Shown here piece after piece: positions 10,353 through 20,286 of a stretch of DNA of 64,000 nt (its first letter is position 1; every line of letters starts with the position of its first letter). This DNA is from Plotosus lineatus (Eukaryota > Chordata > Actinopteri > Siluriformes > Plotosidae), in contig CM045729.1 in the NCBI GenBank assembly GCA_024760905.1, forward strand, positions 46,734,580 to 46,798,579, in the 5' to 3' direction. The notes below the pieces were generated by a model. That model saw only the letters and a list, made by a program, of their open reading frames with translations, had not been told where the DNA came from and made no database searches. The translations under genes and the position numbers were made by a program.

Positions 10353-10530
10353 TCTCTCACTCTCTCTCACACACACACAAATACACATACGCATTAAATG
10401 TGGGCCCATTTCAAAGCGCATTCCCTGCTTGACAGATCGGAGGTACCAGATGAGCTCAAATGCACCATATTTATTAAACATTTACTGAATTAAACAACTT
10501 AAAAAACTAAACTAAAGAGTTAAGCTTCCT

Positions 10531-10564
<34 letters not shown>

Positions 10565-10827
10565 GCACACACACACACACACGGGATGTTTTATTTAAAG
10601 CGGAATTACAGTACCTGTTTGAAAGATCAGAGGTCCTCACTGTATTTCTGCTTTAAGGTCTCCTTCTGGTTCTGCGTCATCCCTCCTAGCCAATGGGAGG
10701 CCAGCAGGGTCGGAGAGAGCAACTCAAGCATCGTGTGAAATTTTGATTGGTGCGTTTGAATTTCAAATTTCTTTTCGTAACCTGGGATTTTCGTACCCAG
10801 GTGGTTTCGTAAGTCGGGGGCCGACTG
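10000..10827 (+). mobile_element. Complete MITE A, 828 bp, TA-flanked
   Basis: The 24-bp terminal inverted repeats start CAGTCGGCCCCC on both sides and differ at one base. TA lies directly outside at 9998-9999 and 10828-10829. Inside are a TTAACA-rich segment, (CT)n and (CA)n tracts and a GCCAATGGGAGGCCAGC motif. No transposase frame. End sequence and TA target fit non-autonomous pogo/Tigger-type elements. This is the best-preserved A copy and serves as reference for the others. Confidence 0.85.
10302..10378. repeat. (CT)n/(CA)n microsatellite inside MITE A
   Basis: About 45 bp of CT repeats followed by short CT and CA runs. A second such block occupies 10532-10582. Confidence 0.95.
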
Positions 10828-10994
10828 TATTATTAACATTGTCATTTTCCGCTGAACTATTTCATGGTAGACACAATATGTAAAATTGTTATACTTAAGC
10901 CAAGCTTTTGTCTTTTCTTTAGATTAGCAGATATGATTGATTTCAGGGCTGAACCTTTCCAGGTGGACATTATCATTGATCTTAAATGAAAATA

Positions 10995-12090
10995 CCGTAT
11001 TCGACATGATAAACACCCAGGGTGCTTTAAAAATTGGAGTGGGTGGGCGCTTATTAAAATGTTACCAGCGGGGTGGAACAGTAAGTGCGTATTGCCATTG
11101 AGGTGGAAAACATGAATAATAACAGAACAACTTACATGAATAACCAAACTACTTACATGAAAGCGGAAAAGAAACAGAATACAGCATAAGTTAAAAAAAA
11201 AAAAGACCCCTTACTTTTGCCTCCCAGCGCTGTTCCTTCAAACATTTTCCCTGAAGTAAAATCGAGCCAATCAACACGAATGTCAACTTTATATCATGAC
11301 ACGTTGAACCAATCAACACGAACATAAACAAAAGCACATGGCCAGGAATGTGCTTAAATTTATGAAGTTAGTGAGCAGGAGAATCAGGTGAAAAATACTC
11401 ATCACTTTCTGATCCATATCTGGCTCATCGCTCCATTCATTCAGAGCATCCCATAGTTTTGCTGTGGTGGGGCCGGTGGTGTAGTGGTTACAGTGCTGCG
11501 CTCATGATCAGGAGGTCGTGAGTTCGTATCTCACTGAGACCCTCAGTGTGCTAAGACCCTTGGGCAAGGTCTTAACCACAATTGTGCCTCTGTTCACCCA
11601 GCAGTTTAAATGGGTACCAATAAAAATATACTGGGAAGGTAACCTGTGATGGACTAGCATCCCATCCAGGAGGAGTTGAACTCCTGGTCGCTTCACGCTA
11701 CAGAAACCGGGGATAAGCACCGGCCTGATGAGCCACTAGGATCGGGTGTAAAAACCCATACTTTTGCAGTAGCAGTTTCTAATGGTTCATCGGTTGTTGG
11801 ACATTTACCAAGAGAACACAGCAAAATATTTTTCTGTTTTTTAAAGTACGGCAGAACAATCAAATGTGTTGTTACTGATGAACATTATAGACATTCCCCA
11901 GTGGCAGGGTGTCTTGAAATACCGTGTAATCTCACTTTTACAGCCAGTGAAGGCCTCATTTTACGGTTACAGAGACTGATCGAATAAAATTGGTAAGTTT
12001 GATCTACGATTTTGGTCCCAGTACACATGGGTGGTTATTAGACATGAGATCAAAAACATTGAAGGATGGCGCTTATTACGTCGGATGCGG
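10995..12090 (+). mobile_element. MITE D, TA-flanked, carrying a nested SINE
   Basis: Ends CCGTATTCGACATGATAA (10995) and, read backwards from 12090, CCGCATCCGACGTAATAA differ only by transitions. TA flanks both. The same internal order occurs at 27506-28232, where the SINE at 11469-11760 is absent. There is no long open frame, so it is non-autonomous. TA target and inverted ends suggest the Tc1/mariner/pogo group, but the family is not one I can name. Confidence 0.75.
11469..11760 (+). mobile_element. S3 tRNA-derived SINE nested in MITE D
   Basis: The head has A box GGTGTAGTGGTTACAGTGC and a B-box-like GAGTTCGTATCTC. Then come GTGCTAAGACCCTTGGGCAA, the core TGGACTAGCATCCCATCCAG, a short palindrome AGGAGTTGAACTCCT, and the end GCCTGATGAGCCACTAGG. 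The matching D copy at 27901-27945 has CATCCGATAGTTTCGAATGG without the insert. Imperfect repeats of a TTTTGC-GTAG motif flank it. Confidence 0.85.
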
Positions 12091-12092
12091 TA

Positions 12093-13305
12093 ACTTTAAA
12101 GCATTTTAACCTTACTAGAAGGGCTTCTCTTATTTGCTCAGCAATGAGTTAGATGTCAGCCAAACATCAGAATAATCACAATTAATTATACACATATTTG
12201 TGCTTGTGTTTTTTCACATAGGGAATTGTTAATAGAGGTGGCTGTTCTAGGATCCAGTGAATGTAATGCTGAAATTAATATTTGGAAATCTCTTAGTTTT
12301 ACATTGTTTATTTTTGCTTAGTTTTTCTTCAGGCTTTCCAAGCTGCTCCTTCTGTAACAAAAATGAGCATCAGCCTTGGGGAAGAATGAGTGGCTGGGAA
12401 TCAGGATCACTTTACAGTTTACAGCTCTTCGCTCTCATCTCACCTGTCTCCATTTAAGACCAAGTGCCTTATTTTACCAGCACAATATCAAAGGCGTACA
12501 GTACTTTAGTGTATGCTGACGCTGCTTTTCCATTAAAGAGACCAAGGACTACTTTGAGTTTCCCCCCCATGTTGAGTATGACCAAATAAGTGGAGCTGTC
12601 TGTTTAAGTTTGATTTGACTTTTATGATTTCATTAATGCGGCTATTTTTTCTATATATTTTTTTTAATTTTAGAGAGAGAGAGAGAGAGAGAGAAATAAA
12701 GAAAGAATTATTATATACAGAGCACATACAATCATTTGAGCATTACAGGCTTTCGTGCTTCTCTGTTTTGACATGTCTGAAGTTTCTGTCATAACCCGCT
12801 GTCCCAGCTGTTTCTTTCTTACAAATGTTTCAAAGGAGCACCACAGAGCCCTGGGTCTCCATGTGCTATATTAACCTTGATTTAGCTCGCTTACACCCTC
12901 TAAGCTTTTTATGAACATTTGATTAAGTATGGCGTGTTTCGTCTGTCAACATTTCCTTAAATGACAGAAACTGCTCAGCTGAGTCATCTAAGTTCACTCT
13001 TATTAGAGTAATGTAAATCAAGGCTGGCTTTGTGAGTAGTTTGTTAAATGTTCATGCTGTTGTGATGATTTTTAACTATTGCTTTGACTCAAACATGTAC
13101 TTGAGCTTGCATGCAATATCTTGAATATCTTTCATCATACCACGATGGGCCACATTTTATTCTTTTACATTTGTGTTAGTATTTGCATATTTCTAAACAC
13201 TTTCTTGCCATAACCAATGGTGAGACTCCAATTACCAGGTCAACAAAAGTCTCTGCACTGTCACCTCTCACAGCATGCCATGTACCTTAATGCCTAATAT
13301 GTATG
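12093..13305. other. Noncoding stretch, nothing recognised
   Basis: Unique AT-rich sequence with a short (GA)n run at 12673-12693. Confidence 0.5.
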
Positions 13306-13307
13306 TA

Positions 13308-13605
13308 CAGTAGGCCCTTGACTATTCACGGTTTTGCACTCACGGTTTGAGTATTCGCGGACTGCTGAGCAACTCGCACGTGATTCAAATTCAGCCAATG
13401 GCTGTCCTCCTTCCAGCTGATTGGTTGAGATAATGTAACGCCCCTTTTTCCTCATTGATGCACAAGTTGTCAATAAGCCTTTTTTTACTGTGTTTTAATT
13501 ATCAGTTAAGTTCTATGATGTCACTCAAACGCCTGCTAAGCACCAGAAAAAGGTAATGACATTGGATGTCTCTTCTGAAGAAATAAGACTTTTAACTGAG
13601 TTAAC
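13308..13605 (+). mobile_element. MITE B left half
   Basis: TA followed by CAGTAGGCCCTTGACTATTC at 13308, then GCCAATGGCTGTCCTCCTTCC and GGATGTCTCTTCTGAAGAAA, parallels the + strand B copy at 42123-42500. A SINE lacking its head follows immediately, and the right half is missing. Confidence 0.7.
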
Positions 13606-13611
13606 CCTTTT

Positions 13612-13812
13612 AACCCTCAGTGTGCTAAGACCCCTGGGCAAGGTCTCAACCACAAGTGTGCCTCTGTTCACCCAGCAAGATAAATGGGCACCAGTAAAAA
13701 TATACCGGGAAGGTAACCTGCGATGGACTAACGTCCCATCCAGGAGGAGTTGAACTCCTGGTTGCTTCACGCGACAGAAACCAGGGATAAGCACTGGCCT
13801 GATGAGCCACCA
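13612..13812 (+). mobile_element. S3 SINE, head missing
   Basis: Begins at CCCTCAGTGTGCTAAGACCC and runs through the core to CCTGATGAGCCACCA, close to the nested copy at 11469. The tRNA-like part is absent. Confidence 0.75.
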
Positions 13813-14103
13813 TAGCAATAAATACATATTCAGTGCTATAAATGCTTATAGTAACAATTTCACATTAAAAAATAATGCATAAGATGTAAATAAAATATAA
13901 ATACACACACATACAGATGTGCGCACCCACACACAGAGATGCATACGCACATATTCAGATGCGAACCTCACATGAAAATGCAAGTTTTTTTTTTTTTTTT
14001 TTTTTAACCATAATTGGCCTTGTTTTGCGGCATTTTCCTTAACTTTTTTCCATATTTTCCCCTAATTTCCACTTTTAAATTTTTTGAGGAATGTTTTTGA
14101 AAA
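13813..14103 (-). mobile_element. MITE C internal fragment
   Basis: Read backwards it gives the C middle: GGAAAATGCCGCAAAACAAGG, the GTGCGCACATC-type run, and the region corresponding to 16020-16090. A poly(T) run of about 21 bp is included. Both ends are lost. Confidence 0.65.
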
Positions 14104-14121
14104 AACGCGCGTGTGTGTGCG

Positions 14122-14157
<36 letters not shown>

Positions 14158-14299
14158 AGACACACTGTGTGCATGTGTGTGCGTGCGCGTGTGTGTTGAC
14201 CATGTCTTCTTAGCAGAGTTATAATCTTACAAATGTTTATGCAAGGTTAAAAGCCTGAGCCAAAAAATAAAGTTGTAATGAGCACACTCGAAACACTCA
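14104..14299. repeat. (TG)n-rich region
   Basis: TG tract at 14128-14155 with degenerate GTGTGCGTGCGCG sequence downstream. Confidence 0.9.
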
Positions 14300-14830
14300 C
14301 GAAACAACAGTAACTCTGTCCTTTATGCTTGTTAGAACTCCGTGAAAGAACAATGGGTCGAAAAGCATCATAGGTATTATGGAGATGCAGCTCCATAATA
14401 GCCAATGGGAGGGAGCTGTGTCATGGGTATTATGGAGATGCAGCTCCCTCCTAGCCAATGGGAGGCCAGCGGGGTGGGATGTTGGGAGATAGCCAATGGG
14501 AGGCCAGCGGGGCAGGATGTTGGGAGATAGCCAATAGGAGGCCAGCGGAGCGGGACGTTGGGAGATAGCCAATGGGAGGCCAGCGAGGCAGGATGTTGGG
14601 AGATAGCCAATAGGAGGCCAGCGGGGGCGGGATGTTGGGAGATTGCCAATGGTAGGCCAGCAAGGCGGGTGTTGGGAGAGAGCCAATGGGAGAGCAACTC
14701 GCGCATTGTTTGAAATTTTGAGATGTAATTGTGAATTTGATTCATATCCAGAGACGGAAATTTTAGGTAAATGCGTTTCATAACCTGGATTTTTCATTTG
14801 TTGGGACTTTTGTAAGGTGAGGTACCACTG
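14300..14830 (+). mobile_element. Tigger-like MITE with internal minisatellite, left end not seen
   Basis: The right end, read inward from 14830, is CAGTGGTACCTCACCTTAC with TA outside. The GAGAGCAACTCGCGCATTG segment and the right-side layout match MITE A at 10680-10827. Open frames of 134 and 183 codons across here are artefacts of the 38-bp repeat and are not genes. Confidence 0.65.
14440..14700. repeat. 38-bp minisatellite, about 6-7 units
   Basis: Unit core GATAGCCAATGGGAGGCCAG and GGGCGGGATGTTGGGA, with units differing by a few bases. MITE A at 10690 has a single copy of this motif, and the copy at 62990-63050 has about one and a half. Confidence 0.9.
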
Positions 14831-14842
14831 TAGTTTGGTTGA

Positions 14843-15000
14843 TACCACAAAATGAATAACATAAATACCAGTAAAACTCCTTTATTGTTCTGTTATTATT
14901 CATGTTTTCCACCTCGATGGTAATAAGAACTTACTGTTCCACTCCGCTGGTAACAGTTTTATAAGCGCTCACCCACTCCAATTTTTAAAGCGCTCTGGGC
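14843..15000 (-). mobile_element. MITE D fragment
   Basis: Reverse complement of the D left region (GCGCTTTAAAAATTGGAGTGG, GTTACCAGCGGAGTGGAACAG, TTACCATCGAGGTGGAAAACA). Corresponds to about 11020-11110 and to 27540-27690. Confidence 0.7.
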
Positions 15001-15037
15001 GCTGTACAGTATATGTGCATATATGTATATATGTAAG

Positions 15038-15398
15038 GCAGTAAGGAAGTAGTGACCTAGTGGTGAATGTGCTGCATCACTGATTCTAGGGTTGGGGGTT
15101 TGAGTCCCACTCTCCACAAGGTTGTTGCTGTCCACCCCAGTACAGCTAACTGGGTTATCAAAGGCCGGCCATGTCTCTCACTGGCTATGGTGAGGCATGT
15201 CAAAGACCATTGCTGACTTTCATCAAGAGTAGGCTGCATAGCCATCAGCGTGTTTCTGTCCTGTGTTGGCCTGGTAAGCTCTCCAGGGTGTACTCTGCCA
15301 TCGGCCACAGTTGGCTGAGATTGGCGCGAGCCTTCTCCCTGACCCTAGTTAGGATTCTGCTGTTCAGAAAATGAACAAATGAATAAATTAATGAATTA
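15038..15398 (+). mobile_element. S1b SINE with L2-type tail
   Basis: A degenerate S1 head (GGTTGGGGGTTTGAGTCCCAC), then the S1 core up to CATCAGCGTGTTTCTGTCC. From GGCCTGGTAAGCTCTCCAG on it carries the tail of S2 elements, ending AAATGAACAAATGAATAAAT. See 24653-25014 for a clearer copy. Confidence 0.75.
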
Positions 15399-15760
15399 GA
15401 AAAATATTTTTTCTGAATCTGCATAAAATGTTAAAGTGCATTGTCAGACATTTCAGTATCAGTTTCATGATCAGACCCATGTGCAGTATTTTAAGTGTTT
15501 TAAGATTTTTTCCCGATATATGCTTATTTTTAAGTGTGTGTTGATTTTGTGCAAATGCTGCTGGAAAATGCAAATTTCCCTCCAGGATTAATAAAGTATT
15601 TACCTACCTACCTGCAACCTCAACCTTTGGCATGTGATCGATTATGTGTGTTTGTGTATTTTACTTTATTTTTTAAGAACAAACCCTGCGTGCATATTAA
15701 ATACCTTAAGTGCATATTTTCTATAACCTCTTTTTTTTCTACTGTCTTGCTTTATACAAT
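15399..15760. other. Noncoding stretch, nothing recognised
   Basis: AT-rich; no exon or repeat family recognised. Confidence 0.5.
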
Positions 15761-15761
15761 A

Positions 15762-16225
15762 CAGTGATCCCTTGCTACTTCATGCTTCAGTTTCTGCGGC
15801 ATCAGTGCATCATGGGTTTTTCAAAAATATTCATTGAAAAATAAAAAATAAGGAAATTAAGGAAAAAACCGTAAAACAAGGCCAATTATGCAAAAAAAAA
15901 CCCCAAACAAACAAAAAACTAACCCAACAAAACTATGTACTTTTTTATGTGAGGTGTGCATCAGAGTGTGTGCACGCGCATCTGTGGGTGTGTGCACGCG
16001 TTTGTATATGTGTGTGTATTTATATTTTATTTATGGCTTATGCATTATTTTTGAATGTTTAATTGTCATTATAAGCATTTATAATGTTTAATATGTATTT
16101 CATGATGTTATATACATATACATGTATGTTTACGTCAGTTAGGGGGGGATCGATTCTATTTCTTGTCAATCGGTGGTCGTGAGGGGTCTCGATCCACATT
16201 AACCGCAGAAAGTAAGGGATCCCTG
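15762..16225 (+). mobile_element. Complete MITE C, 464 bp, TA-flanked
   Basis: Starts CAGTGATCCCTTGCTACTT, and read backwards from 16225 starts CAGGGATCCCTTACTTTC. TA sits outside both ends (15760-15761, 16226-16227). It serves as reference for C copies at 1.1, 13.8, 36.5, 42.0 and 54.0 kb. No coding frame. Confidence 0.8.
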
Positions 16226-16227
16226 TA

Positions 16228-16865
16228 TTCTTATGATGAGGATGAACTTATTTTCAAGCTGTGGATTTCGTCACAAAATATGTTTATTGAATGTAGAATA
16301 TAACAAGTCTATGCTCCAAATGTCATATCATACCAAACTATAGGTTACTATTGTATTATATTATTTATGTTGGTATTATAACATTCACTAGTAAAAAACA
16401 AACAAACTAATGTTTAGTCGGTCAAGACAGGGAGGTGTTGACTGTCCATTTAAAAATGCTCCACTTCCTACACTAACATTCAGTAATTTTGTTTTGTTTG
16501 TTAAAATATTATAAGTTTTAAAATTTTAACTGCACCATATAAGGTGATTCGCTTTCAAGGGAAATATTTGGGACTAATACTGCATAAGCATTTTATACGT
16601 AGACCTATCCCATAACTATTTATGGTTGTCTTTAAATAGTTAATTTTTGCAAGTCACTCTTTCTGATATTGAATAAGAGTAATTGTTACGGCAAACTGTA
16701 ATTTACCTTTTCCTTTGATGACTTTGGAAATATGACTCATGTTTCTTTAGGGTGAAGAATCCTTAGTCTATTCCCACTGTCTTGTGTGGGGTTATAGTGA
16801 TGTTAAAAATAGTCTCAGATCACTTGACTATCTTTATTGCCAAACCTGGTGGACAGTGAATTTTA

Positions 16866-16866
<1 letters not shown>
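16228..16866. other. Noncoding stretch, nothing recognised
   Basis: Unique AT-rich sequence. Confidence 0.5.

Positions 16867-16867
<1 letters not shown>

Positions 16868-16904
<37 letters not shown>
16868..16904. repeat. (CA)n microsatellite
   Basis: About eighteen CA units, followed by a short ACTCACACACAC run. Confidence 0.95.
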
Positions 16905-16906
<2 letters not shown>

Positions 16907-16961
16907 CCACTCACACACACAAAAATACAAGCAAATCAAGCTATTGTAAAATCTGTGTGCA

Positions 16962-17122
16962 TGTCACTACACTATACTAAATTACATTACACTACAGTAT
17001 GCTACACTATGCAATTCTGTAGTAAATTACTCTATGCAGTACTGTACTATGCATTATTATGCTGTACTAAATTACACTGCACTATGCTTATTACACTGTG
17101 CTACACTATACTAAAGAATCTT
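16962..17122. repeat. Degenerate ACTA/TACTATGC low-complexity tract
   Basis: Irregular recurrence of TACACTA and CTATGC motifs over about 160 bp without a fixed period. Confidence 0.7.
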
Positions 17123-17213
17123 ACACTGAAGGAACAGTGAATATCAATTCAGTGACATCTGTTGTGCCTAAGCTGAGAAATTGTTTTAGTGTACTCTGCA
17201 CAGAAAACATTCT

Positions 17214-17572
17214 TTCATTCATTTTCTGAACCGTTTAATCCTCATTAGGGTTGTGGGGAGGCTGGTACCCATCTCAGCTGACTCCGAGCGAGGGCGGGGT
17301 ACACCCTGGACAACTCGGCAGGCCATTGCAGGGGCAACGCTCATTCAACCGTTTAAACTTGCATTCACACCTAGGGGAGATTTGGAACAACCATTTAACC
17401 TTCTGTGCATGTTTTTGGACTGTGGCAGGAAACTGGAGTACCCAGAGGAAACCCATGCAAGCACCAGGGAGAATATGCAAACTCCACACAGAAACGTCCA
17501 GGCTGGGAATCGAACCCAGACCTTTTTACTGTGAGGCCGATGTGCTGACCATTACCCCACTGTGCTGCTACA
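17214..17572 (-). mobile_element. Full-length S2 tRNA-derived SINE
   Basis: Read on the - strand: head with GGGGTAATGGTCAGCACATC and B box GGTTCGATTCCCAGCC; then TTGCATATTCTCCCTGG, GGTTTCCTCTGGGTAC and CCAAAAACATGCACAGAAGG; then the L2-type tail GCCTGCCGAGTTGTCCAGGG ending TTCAGAAAATGAATGAAAG. This is the best full-length S2 in the window. Confidence 0.85.
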
Positions 17573-17757
17573 CAGAAAATAAACAAACAAACAAACAAAA
17601 GAAAACACACACTAACATGATTTTTATAGTTTGTACTGGGGGGAGTGAAGCTGTATGTGTACGTGCAAGCAGGCTGATTTCTTAAAATTTTGCATACTTT
17701 AAGAATTTTCAGGGCAGGTAACAGGCATAAACAGCATTTATATGTCGCTTATTCTTA

Positions 17758-17799
<42 letters not shown>

Positions 17800-18270
17800 T
17801 TATTAATATTAAGAGTTTAGTATATTGAAATATACGTAACATGTTTTGAAATATAAGTAACATTTATATGTGCATGAAAAAAGTGTGTTTAAATTTTTTT
17901 ATTTAGTTCGTTATTTTTCATTATTATTACTATTTTAGCGCATTTACTGTATGGTAATCAAAAGACAACGAACCAGAGTTTTATATTGTTGGTTTGTCCC
18001 GTTTAAAGTGTGATAATGGTGACATTTCTTGGTTCAAGTGAAACCAACAAACTGTGTGTTCGTTGTTTTGATTTAAGCACTATCCATTCAAAATAATGTT
18101 TTTATCTCTTGATAGCTGCCCAATCAGTTTGTGCTGTGTTCATATAGTATGTACTATCCATCAACACTGGACATTGACAATCGTGCATTCTTATTGGGTA
18201 ATCCACTACTCTGATACCACTGAGTATAGCATCACAGATTACACCACTACAGAAAAATGATGACTCCATG
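17573..18270. other. Noncoding stretch with (ATT)n
   Basis: Contains an (ATT)n microsatellite at 17757-17799. Otherwise unique sequence with no exon seen. Confidence 0.55.
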
Positions 18271-18274
18271 TTAA

Positions 18275-18913
18275 GCTAAGGGGCGGTTCAACATTTTCAA
18301 CATTTCCCCAAGCGTACAGAGAGTACACTTTTTTGACATCCCCTCCGAAAGTGTACAAATAAATGTTGATGATCTCTCGGCAGGATTTTAAAATAAGATA
18401 TTAAACAAAACAATGGTCAAACCTCTTCTATAAAATAAATCAATGTATTTCCTTGATCAATACCTCTTTTATATACCAGTCAAATAATAATGAAATCAAC
18501 AAAAAATATACTTTTAAAGAATTATTTTTAATGACACCTGATTTAATATTAATATTAAGATATTTAGTTTTAATAATAAGAATGACATTGTTTTTCATAA
18601 TATTATTTTATATTAAAATATAATTCAAAATGTCTGCATTTTTATTGGTCATTGGCTTTTGGACAACCACGCTTCAGTTTGTGATCAGCTGACTTCTGAT
18701 GTTTCAGCAGCTGATACCGGGTTGGGTAGTATTCATAAATAAACCATTGCACACAGCAGTTTTGTTTTACGCTTGTCGTACAAGTTTTCGACCCGAAAGC
18801 CACCATTGCTAAGTGCCCGCCTACACAAAGTTACCGTGACGTCACTGGTTTGCTACAAAGTACCACATGAAATATAGTGCATGCATATAAACAACATGGA
18901 ATCTTACATTTAC

Positions 18914-18982
<69 letters not shown>

Positions 18983-19795
18983 AACTGAGCTAAAGTTATT
19001 TATCTATTCCAAGGCACAAAAATATTAATACATATTTACAGCACAAAACCATACGATTAATTTTATAAAAGTACTGACCATTAGGCTGCAGATACAGGCT
19101 GGCTGTCTTATGATTATTTTAGCCATTCATTCTCTGTGCGTCAATGTTTGTTTTCTAATACATGTGCAGGAACCGGAGGTGGTACTAACAAACTGCTTTA
19201 TTCTAACACTCGCACTTTGTTTGATTGACAGTGTTCAGCTATTACTGTATTGCTTACTGATAATATTATGTTTGTTGATTGGTCTGCTTGGGCTTGCACA
19301 TGCGCACTGCCCGTTACACGTTAACTTTCAGTTTACTTCCTGACTCTCGTCATGTGGAACTTATCTCCGACGTTCTCTTCAATAACACTCATTAAGTTTA
19401 TTTATACAATTGTGAATACACATAATTTCTTGTCCAGCGAAACTCAACTCCTGCTGTGGGTGTGTGTGTGTGTGTGTGGGGGGGTGCACGCTCCCAGCCT
19501 ACGCCCTTGCGTAGCCTTAAACTTTAAATGCTTTAAGCGTTAACACCAGTGTTACGTCAAGCAGAGCGAATCAAACGATGTTGTTGTGCGCGTACTGCTC
19601 TTAGGTGGTTGGCGAATCGCGCATTGAGAGTTTCAAATGTACACGCACAAAAAAAAAATATTCACGAGCGCATGTATTATTGTTGATCGACATTTTTATA
19701 ATATTAAAAAGCGTACACAGACACCTTACCCTCTCCCCCCTAGCATACGTTTTGTACACTTAGGAAAATGTTGAAAATCTTGAATGACCCCTAAG
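18275..19795. mobile_element. 1.5-kb non-autonomous element with TTAA flanks
   Basis: Terminal inverted repeats of about 37 bp: CTAAGGGGCGGTTCAACATT on the left, and CTTAGGGGTCATTCAAGATT read backwards from 19795. Both continue TTTCAACATTTYCCYAAG. TTAA lies at 18271-18274 and 19796-19799. A TTAA target is characteristic of piggyBac and Kolobok superfamilies. No transposase frame is present. A (TA)n tract interrupts the middle. Confidence 0.75.
18919..18981. repeat. (TA)n microsatellite
   Basis: About 62 bp of TA repeats inside the TTAA-flanked element. Confidence 0.95.
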
Positions 19796-19877
19796 TTAAT
19801 TCGGAATGAAGGTAATCAATGGTCAGAATGTATTTTTTTTTATTTTCAAGAATTAAACGAATTAGAATTAGCTTTAA

Positions 19878-20274
19878 CTGGCTCCCGGGTAGTACATTGA
19901 CAAGGTGTGTTACTGTTAACCTGGACATCACAAGTTCGAATCAGGTTTAATGCCACAGAGTCCACGCAAGCTAATTGACCGAGCTTTCATGGGAGGGAGC
20001 ATGCACTCACTTCCCTGCCACTCACAGTGATCTCTAGCCAATCATGTGCGTCTGTGCGCTTTTCCTCTGAGTGTGTCAGACTGCAGCCGTACATGCATGG
20101 AGCAGCAGTTTGAAAAGAGGCGGGTGGCTTGCATTGTGTGTTACGGAGGGGGAGTGTGCATGCTTTCACTCCTTCCTGGTTGGTGGTAGTCGTGTCATAG
20201 TTGTTGGGCAATACTTGATGGGTGGGAATTGGATACAGCTACATTGGGGAGAAAAATGGTGGGAAAAAAAAAGC
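19878..20274 (+). mobile_element. S4 tRNA-derived SINE with perfect 12-bp target duplication
   Basis: AATTAGCTTTAA occurs exactly at 19866-19877 and 20275-20286. Inside, a CTCCCGGGTAGTACATTGAC head with an A-box-like start and a B box AGTTCGAATCAGG lead into a core, then the tail GGGAATTGGATACAGCTACA and TTGGGGAGAAAAATGG with a terminal A-run. Open frames on either strand are incidental. Confidence 0.92.
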
Positions 20275-20286
20275 AATTAGCTTTAA

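Noticed and set aside
14440..14700. CRISPR-like array
   Set aside because: Direct tandem units without unique spacers, inside a eukaryotic MITE.
14297..14848. A 183-codon frame with repeating Pro/Leu/Ser units
   Set aside because: It is the translation of the 38-bp minisatellite. Similar frames open in other registers, which is what a repeat without stops gives.
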